The notes: generated by a model from the letters alone, not told the origin. A DNA stretch of 64,000 nt from Lentzea flava (GCF_014648475.1 NZ_BMRE01000014.1:62001-126000), one strand, 5' to 3'. Shown: positions 8,616 through 17,720, counted from the first letter of the stretch. Translations and numbers: made by a program.

Positions 8616-9125
8616 GGACGTGCAACCGAGGGTGGTTCACGTCTCTGAATCGAGCAGGAACGCCCGGCCCCGCCCACCCTGCACCAGCGGTCTCGACCAG
8701 GAGTCGACGACGACTGCGCCGAACAATTCCATATGTTCGAGAAAACGAAACCGCGCGTATCCGAGAATGCGCTCCGCACTTATGCACCCCTGCCGGATCC
8801 AGCAAGCACGAATGTTTTGGATTCCACCACACGGGTATGCGCACGCGCGCGTAGCGACACCCTCGGCAACAGGGCCGAAAGTCCCGGAATCGAACCGGAT
8901 GGCCGCCATCGGCAGCACTCGTCTCGTACACCCCCACCTGCACTGAAGTAGTCCGTTCGGACCCATACGTTGCTCCCGTGAAGGCGCCCGTTTCGCACGA
9001 AACGAGGTACCGCCCGGCAACTTTTCGCCATATCTTTTGCTTCGCGCCGACAGGGGGAGGTCACCCGCGCAATCCCGGTTGACCGCATTCAATCCACCAC
9101 ACAAACCGCTGCTGGAGCGCGGACG
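8616..9125. other. Gene-free stretch between icmF and the exopolysaccharide operon
   Basis: About 510 bp with no credible ORF on either strand and a lower GC content than its surroundings. It holds two perfect palindromes (8951-9004, listed separately). On the minus strand, 8883-8899 also matches a tRNA T-arm: a 5-bp stem with a TTCGATT loop. No D-arm or proper anticodon arm can be folded, so this is not a functional tRNA. The 3' portion must contain the promoter of the exopolysaccharide operon; I cannot fix its -10 and -35 with confidence. Confidence 0.5.
8951..9004. promoter_or_regulatory. Two palindromes upstream of the exopolysaccharide operon
   Basis: GTCCG-TT-CGGAC lies at 8951-8962 and CGTTTCG-CA-CGAAACG at 8989-9004, both perfect with 2-nt centres, about 120-170 bp before the first gene of the operon. 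Their arms differ, so they would be read by different proteins, or one may form an mRNA or DNA hairpin. An operator role is inferred from position and symmetry only. Confidence 0.4.
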
Positions 9126-11252
9126 GTGCCGCGCGCCCTGAAACCCTGGGAAACCGCCATGGCCGCACGTACGAAGTGGATCGCGTCCGTCCTCGCCACG
9201 CTGACCGCGGTGGCGTTCTCCGGCGTCCTACCCGCCGCAGGAGCCGCGGAGGACGCAGCCAGACCCGGACACAGACACGGGCTGATCAGAGGTGACGTCG
9301 CCCGGCCGACACCACCGGCACCACCGAAGCTGCGGGTGGTGAACGGTCCGATCAAGCCGCGAACATCGCTCACCGCCGCCACCGACGAGGTGGCCCTGCG
9401 CGTGCTGGTGATCGCGCTCGACTCAGCGGACTTCGGCCTGCCCACCTGGAAGGCCGTGCTCGACCGGATCGGCAGCCCGTACGACGTGCTCACCGCACGA
9501 ACGGAGCAGCTGACCGCCGCACGCCTGGTGCGACCGGACGGCACCGGCCGCTACAACGCCGTCCTGCTCACCGACAACGCGCTGCTCCAGCCCGACGGGT
9601 CCGGCGGCTACGTGAGCGCGTTCGACCCCGCCGAGTGGCAGGCGCTGTGGGACTACGAGCGCACCCACCGGGTTCGCCAGGTGTCGCTCTACACCTCCTG
9701 GGGGACCTTCCCCGAGGACTACTGCCTGCGTCCCGGGATCGAGGGCGGCGTCGGCGCGAGCGGGCTGAACGCCACGCTCACCGGGTCCGGTGTGTTCGAC
9801 CGGCTCGCCCCCGACGCGGTCGTACCCATCACGTTCTCCTATGTGTACCGCTCGACCCTCGCACCCGGTTGCGCGGCACAGCCGACGCTGACGGTGGACG
9901 ACCACGTGCTCGGCGTCGTCAGCACCTCGACGGACGGACGTGAGCGCGCCGCGTTGACGTTCTCCTCCAACGAGTTCCTGCCGCAAACCGACATGCTCGG
10001 CTACGGGCTCGTCCGCTGGGCCACGCGCGGCGTGTTCACCGGCGAGCTGCGGCACTGGATCAACGTCGACGTCGACGACTGGTTCAACAGCACCGACCAC
10101 CTCTACCCGGACGGCCACCTGGAGACCGATCCCGGCTTCCGGCTGAGCGGCACCGATGCCGCCGGAACCAACGCCCAGCAGAACGCGGTGCGCTCCGGCT
10201 ACCCGGCAGCCGCCGGCTTCACCCTGAACCTGCCCTACAACGGCGGGGACCTCACGCCGAACGCGCCGTCCCGCTGCTCGGTCACGGGCACGCCGGACGC
10301 GCTCACCAGCTACTCGAAGTGCCTCGCGAGCAACTTCCGGTGGGTCAACCACACCGTGACGCATCCCGAGCTGAACTTCACCGACTACGCCACGAGCCGC
10401 CGGGAGATCGCGGACAACCTCACCATCGGCAGGCAGGCCGGGCTCACCGTCCCGGCCGACGTCCTCAAGACCCCCGCCTACTCCGGGCTCGGCGTCTACA
10501 ACCCGGACCCGGACGCACCGGACACCGAACCGCCGGTCGACTTCGGCCTGCGGGCATCCAACCAGGCGATGCTCACCGCCGCCGCGGACGTCGGTGTCCG
10601 CTACCTGCACGGCAACATGTCGTTCGCCAGCCACCGCCCCTCCTGCTTCAACTGCGGCATCCGGCACCCGCTGCGCCCCGAGCTGCTCGTCGTGCCCGAC
10701 TGGCCGACCAACATCGGCTACCAGGTGACGACACCGGCCGAGGAAACGTTGCTGTACAACAGCCTCTACGGCCCCAACGGCCGATTTCCCTACCACGACC
10801 ACGACCTGAGCTACCCCGAGCTGCTGAGCTACGAGTCCGAGGTGGCGCTGCAGCACGTGATGACCGGGTCGGCCTACAGCCACACGCTGCACCAGGGCAA
10901 CCTGCGCCAGTTCTCCTCCGGCCGCAGCCTGACCTTCGACTGGCTGCGGGCCGTCGTGGACCGCTACAGCGCCAGGTTCGCGGTGCCGCTGCGCAACCCC
11001 GACTGGCCGTCGCTGGCACGGTACGTCGACGCCCGAACGAGCCACTTCGCCGAGATCCGCGGCGGCGCCGACGCCGTGTGGGACCGCTCCACCAACACCG
11101 TCACCAGGACCAGCACCACGACCGGGTCGCTGTTCCTGACCGGCGTCACGCATCCGTCCGGGACCACGGACCGCTACGGAGCCGACGTCATCACCCAGCT
11201 GCCGATCACGGCAGGCCGCACGATCGTCGCCACGGCGGTGCCCAGACCATGA
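9126..11252 (+). CDS. Secreted Agd3/CE18-like polysaccharide deacetylase, copy 1
   Basis: A 708-residue exported protein predicted to remove N-acetyl groups from an amino-sugar polymer outside the membrane. A signal peptide (KWIASVLATLTAVAFSG, then a GAA region) is followed by an N-terminal beta domain (~80-310) and a deacetylase barrel. NVDVDDWFN (D317/D318) and NHTVTH (H409/H413) supply the Asp-His-His metal set typical of NodB-like deacetylases. SYSHTLHQGN-type and CFNCGIRHPLRPELLVVPDWP segments follow. The two-domain layout resembles fungal Agd3 (CBM87 plus CE18). GTG 9126 has GGAG at 8 nt; ATG 9159 is the alternative. First gene of a six-gene operon, overlapping its paralogue by 4 bp. 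CE18 assignment is by motif, not search. Confidence 0.7.
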   Translation: MPRALKPWETAMAARTKWIASVLATLTAVAFSGVLPAAGAAEDAARPGHRHGLIRGDVARPTPPAPPKLRVVNGPIKPRTSLTAATDEVALRVLVIALDSADFGLPTWKAVLDRIGSPYDVLTARTEQLTAARLVRPDGTGRYNAVLLTDNALLQPDGSGGYVSAFDPAEWQALWDYERTHRVRQVSLYTSWGTFPEDYCLRPGIEGGVGASGLNATLTGSGVFDRLAPDAVVPITFSYVYRSTLAPGCAAQPTLTVDDHVLGVVSTSTDGRERAALTFSSNEFLPQTDMLGYGLVRWATRGVFTGELRHWINVDVDDWFNSTDHLYPDGHLETDPGFRLSGTDAAGTNAQQNAVRSGYPAAAGFTLNLPYNGGDLTPNAPSRCSVTGTPDALTSYSKCLASNFRWVNHTVTHPELNFTDYATSRREIADNLTIGRQAGLTVPADVLKTPAYSGLGVYNPDPDAPDTEPPVDFGLRASNQAMLTAAADVGVRYLHGNMSFASHRPSCFNCGIRHPLRPELLVVPDWPTNIGYQVTTPAEETLLYNSLYGPNGRFPYHDHDLSYPELLSYESEVALQHVMTGSAYSHTLHQGNLRQFSSGRSLTFDWLRAVVDRYSARFAVPLRNPDWPSLARYVDARTSHFAEIRGGADAVWDRSTNTVTRTSTTTGSLFLTGVTHPSGTTDRYGADVITQLPITAGRTIVATAVPRP

Positions 11253-13336
11253 CCTCGAAGGTGATCGGTCCGCTGCTGGCGGCCATCGCGCTCGCCATCA
11301 CGACCATCACGGTGCTCAGCCCGCCCGGCACCGACCGGGCGGGCGGTGCGCCCGAGCCCGCGAGCCCCGTGCCGTATCCCCTGCCCGCCAAGCGGTTCGT
11401 GCCCGTCCGCGCGGCCCAGGCACCGGCGGGCTCCGGCCGCCGCGGCGACCTGGTGGCGTTGCGGCAGCTGGTGATCACGACCGGCAAGGGCGACTTCGGC
11501 CTGGACACGTGGAAATCGGTGCTGGACACCATCGGCACGCCCTACGACGTGCTGAACGCGAGCGCCGAACCGCTGACGCCCGACCGGCTGGTCCGGCCGG
11601 ACGGCACCGGCCGGTACAACGGCGTGCTGCTCACGAGCAGCGCGCTGCTCAAAGCCGCGCCGGACGGGACGTACGCGAGTGCGCTGAACCCGGGACAGTG
11701 GGAGGTCCTGTGGGACTACGAGCGCACGTACGGCGTCCGGCAGGTGTCGCTGAACACCCACCCGAGCACGTCCCCCGAGGACCTCTGCCTGCGGGTGGGT
11801 GACGAAGGCCCCGTCGGCGACACCCCGGTCGAGATGGCGCTGTCCCCGGCGGGCAGCGCCGTCTTCGACCACCTCAGGCCGGACGCCCGGATCCCGCTCG
11901 TCCGGGCGTATGTCCACCGGACCCGGCTCGCGGCCGGGTGCGACGCCGAACCGGTGCTGCTGGCCGGGGACGCAGTCGTCGGCGTGCGGAGCAGGGCACC
12001 GGACGGCAGGGAACGGCTCGCGGTGACGTTCTCGATCGGGCCGGACGACACGACCGCGGCCCTGCTCGGTCCGTCACTCGTGCGGTGGGCGGCGCGCGGT
12101 GTCCTGCTCGGGGAACAACGGCACTGGTTCACCGTCGACGTCGACGACTGGTTCAACTCCACCGCGCGCAAACATCCCGACGGCAGGACCGACATGTTCC
12201 GGCTGAGCGGCACCGACGCGAAGGCGGCGAGCACACAACAACGTGATCTCCGCCAGCGCCACCCGGTCGCCGGGGAGTTCACGCTCACGTTGCCGTTCAA
12301 CGGAAGCAGGCTGAAGACGGACGCACCGGCGTCCTGCGACGACCGCACCACACCGGACTCGCTCAGCAGCTGTTCCCGCGAGCTGGTGCGGGAGTTCCGC
12401 TGGGTCAACCACACCGCGACCCATCCGCAGATGAACGACACCTCCTACGAGGTGAACAAAACCGAGATCACGCAGAACCTCGCGATCGCCGCCGAGGCCG
12501 GGCTGCCCGTTCCCGCGAGCGTCCTCAAGACGCCCGAGTACTCGGGACTGGGCGTGTACACACCGGATCCGAACTCGCTCGACGCACCGACCGACTTCGG
12601 CCTGACCGGGTCGAACCGGGCGATGCTCGACGCGGCGCACGACTCCGGCGTGAAGTACGTGCAGGGCAACATGTCCTTCGCCGGTCATCGGCCCAAGTGC
12701 GGCAACTGCGGGATCTACCACCCGTTGCGGCCGGAGCTCCTCGTCGTGCCGGACTGGCCGACGGCCATCGACTTCGAGGCCACGACACCGGACGAGCAGA
12801 TCGCCCTCTACAACCGCCAGTACGGCCGCGACGGCAAGGCGCCCGACCACCGCGACCACGACCTGACCTACGAGCAGGCGGTCGACGCGGAGGCCGAGGT
12901 GGCGGTGCGCCACCTGATGAGCGGCTCGGTGTACGCCCACACGCTGCACCAGGGCAACCTGCGGGAGTACGCGCCGGGACGGTCGCTCGCGTTCGACTGG
13001 ATCAACGCCACCGTGGCGAAGTACGCGGCCCTGTACCGGGTTCCGCTGCTGGGTCCCGACTGGCTGACCCTCGCCCGGTACGTGGAGGCGAGGACCGCGC
13101 ACTTCGCCGCACTGGGATCGGGACGTGACGCGGTGTGGGACCGCAGCACCGGCGCGATCACCTACGTGCCGAGCGCCGCGGGAAGTCTCTTCCTCACCGG
13201 AGTCCGGCAACGCGAGGCGACCGAGGCCGACCAGAGCGGCGAGGACGAGAGCGACACGTACGGGGCCACGTCGGTGGCGAAGATCGGCTTGGCGGCGAAC
13301 CGGACCGCGGTGCTGATGGCGAGTCCACGCCCATGA
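11249..13336 (+). CDS. Secreted Agd3/CE18-like polysaccharide deacetylase, copy 2
   Basis: A 695-residue paralogue of the preceding gene, similar along its whole length. It has the same GTGRYN(A/G)VLLT, WDYERT, GLGVY, RPELLVVPDWPT and HTLHQGN blocks. Metal-ligand motifs are VDVDDWFN (D299/D300) and NHTATH (H388/H392). An N-terminal hydrophobic segment (VIGPLLAAIALAITTITVL) serves as signal peptide or anchor. It keeps the paired Cys in CGNCGIYHPLRPE. It differs in a shorter first domain, an acidic tail (EADQSGEDESD) and its loops, suggesting a different acceptor pattern or chain position. The start overlaps the upstream stop (ATGA) and its own stop overlaps the glycosyltransferase start the same way, so translation is coupled. 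Confidence 0.7.
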   Translation: MTSKVIGPLLAAIALAITTITVLSPPGTDRAGGAPEPASPVPYPLPAKRFVPVRAAQAPAGSGRRGDLVALRQLVITTGKGDFGLDTWKSVLDTIGTPYDVLNASAEPLTPDRLVRPDGTGRYNGVLLTSSALLKAAPDGTYASALNPGQWEVLWDYERTYGVRQVSLNTHPSTSPEDLCLRVGDEGPVGDTPVEMALSPAGSAVFDHLRPDARIPLVRAYVHRTRLAAGCDAEPVLLAGDAVVGVRSRAPDGRERLAVTFSIGPDDTTAALLGPSLVRWAARGVLLGEQRHWFTVDVDDWFNSTARKHPDGRTDMFRLSGTDAKAASTQQRDLRQRHPVAGEFTLTLPFNGSRLKTDAPASCDDRTTPDSLSSCSRELVREFRWVNHTATHPQMNDTSYEVNKTEITQNLAIAAEAGLPVPASVLKTPEYSGLGVYTPDPNSLDAPTDFGLTGSNRAMLDAAHDSGVKYVQGNMSFAGHRPKCGNCGIYHPLRPELLVVPDWPTAIDFEATTPDEQIALYNRQYGRDGKAPDHRDHDLTYEQAVDAEAEVAVRHLMSGSVYAHTLHQGNLREYAPGRSLAFDWINATVAKYAALYRVPLLGPDWLTLARYVEARTAHFAALGSGRDAVWDRSTGAITYVPSAAGSLFLTGVRQREATEADQSGEDESDTYGATSVAKIGLAANRTAVLMASPRP

Positions 13337-14742
13337 CGGAACCGTTGCGCGTCGCTCTCGTGTCCGAGGGGTGTTACCCGTTCCACCCCGGCGGGGTGAG
13401 CCTGTGGTGCGACCAGCTGATCAGGGGCATGCCCCAGCACGCCTTCACCGCCGTCGCGCTGACCGTGGACGGCACCGAACGCCCGTGGTGGCCCTCCCCC
13501 GCCAACCTCACCGAGGTGGTGACCATGCCGCTGTGGGGTAGACGCCCCCGGCGCGCGCGACGCAGGCCCGCCGGGTTCGACGAAGTGCACGAGGCCTTTC
13601 TGAGGTCGTTCATCCCGCACACCGACGACAGCCCCGAGAAGTTCGCACGGGCGTTGCGCCGGATCTTCGAGCTGGCGCAGACGTCGGACGTCGGCGCGGC
13701 GCTGGTGTCGAACGACTCGGTGGCACGGCTGGTGCGCGCCGTGCAGGACTGCGGCGAAGGCCCGATCTCGTTGCGGGACGCCGTGATCGCGACCGACCTG
13801 CTCGAACACTCGTTGCGGCCGTTGGTGTACCCGCCGATCCGCGTCGACGTGTGTCACCTGGCGATGAACGGGCTGAGCGCGTTGGTGGGCATGGCGGCCA
13901 AGTGGGCGTACGGAACGCCGTTGCTGATGTCCGAGCACGGCGTGTACCTGCGCGAGCGATACCTCGGTGCGATCGGGGAAACGCTGGCGCTGCCCGCCAA
14001 GGTCGTGCTGCTGAGCTTCCAGCGAGCGCTCGCCGGTGCCGCCTACCGCGCCTGCGACATGCTCACGCCGCACTCCGACTACAACCGGCGCTGGCAGCGG
14101 CACAGCGGCGCGGACGACAGTCGCATGTGGACGATGTACAACGGCATCGACCCGGCCGAGTTCCCGCCGGCCCCGGGAGAACCGGACGTGCCGACGATCG
14201 TGTTCGTGGGCCGGATCGACCCGCTCAAGGACCTGCACACGTTGATCAGGGCGTTCGGCGAGGTCCGCCGCGCGCTGCCGGAGGCGCGGCTGCGCGTCTT
14301 CGGTCCGGTGCCAGAGGCCAACAAGGACTACCACGCGAGCTGCGTGCGGCTCGTCGAGCAGCTCGGGCTGGCGGGCAGCGCGGTGTTCGAGGGGCTGGTG
14401 CCGAGCCAGGTCGACGCCTACCACGCGGGTCACGTGGTCGCGCTGACCAGCGTGTCGGAGGGCTTTCCCTTCACGGTTGTCGAGGCGATGTCCACCGGCA
14501 GGCCACCGGTGTGCACCGACGTCGGCGGGGTCAGCGAGGCGGTGGCCGACGCGGGACTCGTCGTGCCGCCACGGGATCACGAGGCGGTCGCGCGGGCGTG
14601 CGTGCGGCTGCTCACCGACAACGTCCTGCGCCGCCGGCTGGGCGGGCTCGCGCGGCAGCGGGTGGTCGAGCGCTTCACCGTCCAGCGCTGGAACGACAGC
14701 TACCGCGCGAGGTACGCCGAGCTCACGGGGATCACGCGATGA
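13333..14742 (+). CDS. pelF: PelF-like GT4 glycosyltransferase
   Basis: A 469-residue cytosolic GT-B enzyme expected to polymerise the exopolysaccharide from a UDP-amino sugar. The N-terminus carries the PelF (DUF3492) signature YPFHPGGVSLWCDQLI. MSEHGVYLRERYL (E201-H202-G203) is the second conserved PelF block. The C-terminal half holds FVGRIDPLKDLHTLIRAF and the GT4 E-x7-E pair in SEGFPFTVVE (E376/E384), followed by TDVGGVSE. Length agrees with PelF (about 500). In Pseudomonas, PelF uses UDP-GlcNAc/UDP-GalNAc; that specificity is inferred here. It lies between the deacetylases and a polytopic membrane protein, with 4-bp overlaps on both sides. Confidence 0.8.
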   Translation: MTEPLRVALVSEGCYPFHPGGVSLWCDQLIRGMPQHAFTAVALTVDGTERPWWPSPANLTEVVTMPLWGRRPRRARRRPAGFDEVHEAFLRSFIPHTDDSPEKFARALRRIFELAQTSDVGAALVSNDSVARLVRAVQDCGEGPISLRDAVIATDLLEHSLRPLVYPPIRVDVCHLAMNGLSALVGMAAKWAYGTPLLMSEHGVYLRERYLGAIGETLALPAKVVLLSFQRALAGAAYRACDMLTPHSDYNRRWQRHSGADDSRMWTMYNGIDPAEFPPAPGEPDVPTIVFVGRIDPLKDLHTLIRAFGEVRRALPEARLRVFGPVPEANKDYHASCVRLVEQLGLAGSAVFEGLVPSQVDAYHAGHVVALTSVSEGFPFTVVEAMSTGRPPVCTDVGGVSEAVADAGLVVPPRDHEAVARACVRLLTDNVLRRRLGGLARQRVVERFTVQRWNDSYRARYAELTGITR

Positions 14743-16052
14743 TCATCGACGAGCTGGTGGACCGCGTGGCCGGACTGCTGCCGGACCCGGTGGACGAGCT
14801 GCAGGTGGCCGCACTGCTGGAGAGCCAGGGCATCACCGACCAGGTCGCGGTGGACCGCTACGGGCGCACCGACGTGTTCGCGCTCGGGCAGGAGGTGTTC
14901 GAACGGCTGCCGCGTGGCAGCGTTGCCGTGCAGGACGACGCCCCGACTGGAACGTGGCTGCACGCCGTGCGCGGACCGCTGTACCTGTTGCCCACGACCG
15001 CCTTTCCCGCCGTGGCCGCCGTGCTGGGCGGTCCGGCCGCGGTGCGCGCGATGGTCGTCGCCACCGTCGTGAGCTGGGTGTGGGGATCGGGCGCGAGTGC
15101 CGTGGCGCACCGGCTGCTCGGTGGCGGAGCCGCGGCCACCGCGACCCGGTCGTTGCGGTGGCTCGGTGCCGCCGGAACCGCTGTCGCGACCACGACGGCG
15201 ACCGTCGCGCTGGGCTGGCGGTCGGCGTTGTTCGTGCTGGCGTTGTCCGGTCTGCAGTTCGCGATCGGCGTGCTCCTGTTCCACCGCCGGGAGAAGCTGC
15301 TCGCCGTCGCCGTGCTGCCCGCCGGTGCCGGAGGAGTGATCCACCTGGTCTCCGGTGCAACGGCGGCGGTGCTGGTGCTCGGCGGCACGACGGTGCTGCT
15401 CGCGGTCGTCGGTGCGTGGCGGGCGGGACGCGGCACGCGCGATGCCGGTGGTGTGCGGCTGCCACGGGCCCGCACGCTGCTGGGTGCCGCGGTGCCCAGC
15501 AGCGGGTACGCGGCGTTGTGCGCGACCCTGTTGCTGCACACGGATTCCCGGTACGCGCTCAGCGCGCTGGACCTGGCGGTCGCGGCCGCCCCGCTCGTGC
15601 TCGGGATGGGCGTGGTCGAGTGGCGCGCCAACCGGTTCTTCGAGGTGGCATCGGAGGAACTGCGTCGCTGCGCGCTGCCGCACGACTTCGCACCGGCCGT
15701 CCGCCGCCGGCTGGTGCGGGAACTCGGTTTGTGCCTGCTGGCACTCGGTTCGGCCGCGCTGGTGCTGCTCGTGGCACTGCGCTGGGCAGGCGAGCTCACG
15801 TCGTCGGGTGCCCTGCTGATCGACGGGCACGTGCTGCTCGGCGGCGCGTTCTTCCTGGGGTTCGTGCTCGTGCGGACGTCCGGCGCGGCGACGGCGCAGC
15901 TGATCGTGGCGGCCGCGCTGCTGGGCAACGTGGCGGCGGTCGCGCTGGGCGCCGATCCCGTGCCGGTCTTCCTGCTCACCTGCGCCGCGTTGTCGATCTT
16001 CTTGCTCATGGCGCTCCGCGGGAGCGCCGGACAGGTCCGCCACTACCGATGA
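14739..16052 (+). CDS. Polytopic membrane protein, possible PelG-like exporter
   Basis: A 437-residue protein. Residues 1-80 are soluble and start with a helical segment (DELVDRVAGLLPDPVDELQ). Thereafter I count about 11-12 hydrophobic segments, e.g. LLPTTAFPAVAAVLGG, SALFVLALSGLQFAIGVLLF, LGLCLLALGSAALVLLVAL and the final VFLLTCAALSIFLLMAL. In pel operons the gene after PelF encodes PelG, a 12-segment MOP-type exporter of ~456 residues; size, topology and position agree. I cannot see a PelG sequence signature, and the soluble N-terminus is unusual, so the role is inferred from context. Start and stop of neighbours overlap by 4 bp upstream; the nucleotidyltransferase begins 14 bp after the stop. 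Confidence 0.6.
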   Translation: MIIDELVDRVAGLLPDPVDELQVAALLESQGITDQVAVDRYGRTDVFALGQEVFERLPRGSVAVQDDAPTGTWLHAVRGPLYLLPTTAFPAVAAVLGGPAAVRAMVVATVVSWVWGSGASAVAHRLLGGGAAATATRSLRWLGAAGTAVATTTATVALGWRSALFVLALSGLQFAIGVLLFHRREKLLAVAVLPAGAGGVIHLVSGATAAVLVLGGTTVLLAVVGAWRAGRGTRDAGGVRLPRARTLLGAAVPSSGYAALCATLLLHTDSRYALSALDLAVAAAPLVLGMGVVEWRANRFFEVASEELRRCALPHDFAPAVRRRLVRELGLCLLALGSAALVLLVALRWAGELTSSGALLIDGHVLLGGAFFLGFVLVRTSGAATAQLIVAAALLGNVAAVALGADPVPVFLLTCAALSIFLLMALRGSAGQVRHYR

Positions 16053-16066
16053 GGAAGTGATCCCCC

Positions 16067-16810
16067 ATGCATGCGGTGATACTCGCCGGAGGAAGAGGAG
16101 TGCGGCTGCGGCCGTACACCACGGCACTGCCGAAGCCGCTCGTGCCGATCGGCGAGGAGTACGCGATCCTCGACATCATCCTGCAACAGCTCGCCAGGCG
16201 GAACTTCGACCGCGTGACCCTCGCGATCGGCCACCTCGGCTCGCTGATCCGCGCGTTCGTCGGCGACGGGTCGCGGTGGAACATGCGGGTGGACTACGCG
16301 GAAGAGAAGGCGCCGCTGTCCACCATCGGGCCGTTGCTCAACATCGTCGACCTCCTGCCGGAGCACTTTCTGGTGATGAACGGCGACGTGCTCACGGACC
16401 TCGACTACACGGCACTGCTGGACCACCACATCGAGTGCGGTGCTCCGCTGACGGTGGCCACCTACCAGCGAAAAGTGAAGATCGACTTCGGCACTCTGTC
16501 CACTGAGGAGGGACGCATCGTCAGCTTCGTCGAGAAGCCCGAGCTGTCCTACGGCGTGAGCATGGGCGTGTACGCGATGACCCGCAAGACGCTCACCCCG
16601 TATCCGCGCAACGTCCCCTTCGGACTGGACGAGCTGGTGCTCGACCTGCTGGCCCGCGGCGAGGAGCCGGCCGCGTTCGAGTTCGGCGGGTACTGGCTCG
16701 ACATCGGCCGCCCCGACGACTACGACGAGGCCAACAGGAACTTCGAACGGCTGCGACCGGCGCTGCTGCCGGAAACCGTTCGCACCAGGGCGATGGACGT
16801 GACGTCGTGA
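16067..16810 (+). CDS. Sugar-1-phosphate nucleotidyltransferase
   Basis: A 247-residue Rossmann-like nucleotidyltransferase. AVILAGGRGVRLRPYT (residues 3-18) is the NTP-binding loop, LPKPLVPIG the second signature, and FLVMNGDVLTDLDY holds the metal-binding Asp. VEKPE and FGGYWLDIGRPDDY close the active site as in mannose-1-phosphate guanylyl- and glucose-1-phosphate transferases. It lacks a left-handed-helix C-terminal domain, so it is the short type. It would supply an activated sugar for the polymer; the base and sugar cannot be read from the sequence. GAGGAAG stands 8 nt before the ATG. Its stop overlaps the next start by 4 bp (GTGA). Confidence 0.85.
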   Translation: MHAVILAGGRGVRLRPYTTALPKPLVPIGEEYAILDIILQQLARRNFDRVTLAIGHLGSLIRAFVGDGSRWNMRVDYAEEKAPLSTIGPLLNIVDLLPEHFLVMNGDVLTDLDYTALLDHHIECGAPLTVATYQRKVKIDFGTLSTEEGRIVSFVEKPELSYGVSMGVYAMTRKTLTPYPRNVPFGLDELVLDLLARGEEPAAFEFGGYWLDIGRPDDYDEANRNFERLRPALLPETVRTRAMDVTS

Positions 16811-17703
16811 CGGTGCTGCTGTTCGGCGCGTCCGGGTATCTCGGTCGTGCGGCGGACGTTGCCCTGAGCGAGCGCGGCGCTCGGGTGGTCCGGGTCGGCA
16901 GAACGGCGCCGCGCGAGGACGGCTGGGTCCGGCACGACCTCGTGCACGGCAGCACCGACGAGCTGCTGGGTCTGCTGCGCTCGGCCGAGCCCGACGTCGT
17001 CGTCAACTGCACGGGCCTGCTCGACGGCCCGGCGGCCGAGCTGGTCACCGCCAACGTGACGCCGACAGCGGCACTGCTCGACGCGATCCCGCAGGCGGTG
17101 CCCCGCGCCCGGCTCGTCGTGCTCGGGTCGGCCGCCGAGTACGGGAAAGTCCGCGAGGGCGACGCGGTGGCCGAGGACGCGGCGACGAACCCCGTGTCCG
17201 CCTACGGGATCACCAAGCTCGCGAGCACGTTGCTGGTGCGGGACGCGGTGGCGGCCGGACGGCTCGACGCGGTGGCGTTGCGGGTCTTCAACCCGATCGG
17301 CCCCGGCCTGCCCGCCGGCACCGTGCTCGGGCGGGCGGCGGAGAGGATGCGCGCGGCGGTGCGGGAGGGCAGCGACGTCACGCTCGGCCCGCTCGGCTCG
17401 TACCGCGACTTCGTGGACGTCACCGACGTGGCGGCCGCGATCGCGGACGCCGCCCTGGCGCCGGAGGTGCGTGAGCCGGTGCTCAACGTCGGCAGCGGGC
17501 AGGCGGTGGCGGTGCGTCAGGTGGTGGCGATGCTGGCCGAGGTGGCGGGGTTCCGGGGTGAGGTGCGTGAGACCGCTCCGGTTCAATCGCGGTCGGGCGC
17601 CGTCACGTGGATCGCCGCGGACACCACCCTCGCCCGCCGGGCCCTGGGCTGGTCGCCTCACCACGACCTGACCGCCTCCGTCCGCGCCCTGTGGCAGAAC
17701 TGA
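16807..17703 (+). CDS. NAD-dependent nucleotide-sugar epimerase/reductase (extended SDR)
   Basis: A 298-residue extended short-chain dehydrogenase. VLLFGASGYLGRAADVAL (residues 3-20) is the NAD(P) loop. VLGSAAEYGKV supplies the catalytic Ser/Thr strand and SAYGITK the YxxxK pair. RVFNPIGPG and VLNVGSG mark the sugar-nucleotide domain. It is shorter than GalE-type epimerases and closer in feel to RmlD/dTDP-4-dehydrorhamnose-reductase-like members. Last gene of the six-gene exopolysaccharide operon, translationally coupled to the nucleotidyltransferase. In context it may provide the C4-epimerised or reduced precursor. A strong hairpin follows 17 bp after the stop. Confidence 0.8.
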   Translation: MTVLLFGASGYLGRAADVALSERGARVVRVGRTAPREDGWVRHDLVHGSTDELLGLLRSAEPDVVVNCTGLLDGPAAELVTANVTPTAALLDAIPQAVPRARLVVLGSAAEYGKVREGDAVAEDAATNPVSAYGITKLASTLLVRDAVAAGRLDAVALRVFNPIGPGLPAGTVLGRAAERMRAAVREGSDVTLGPLGSYRDFVDVTDVAAAIADAALAPEVREPVLNVGSGQAVAVRQVVAMLAEVAGFRGEVRETAPVQSRSGAVTWIAADTTLARRALGWSPHHDLTASVRALWQN

Positions 17704-17720
17704 TGTCCCGCAACGCGAAA

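Noticed and set aside
8850..8945. A complete tRNA on the minus strand around the T-arm-like sequence
   Set aside because: No D-arm with a GG loop and no 7-nt anticodon loop can be formed; the best central stem has only a 3-nt loop.
8616..9125. Several overlapping short frames in the icmF / exopolysaccharide gap
   Set aside because: They lack ribosome-binding sites, have no consistent codon bias and overlap each other on both strands.
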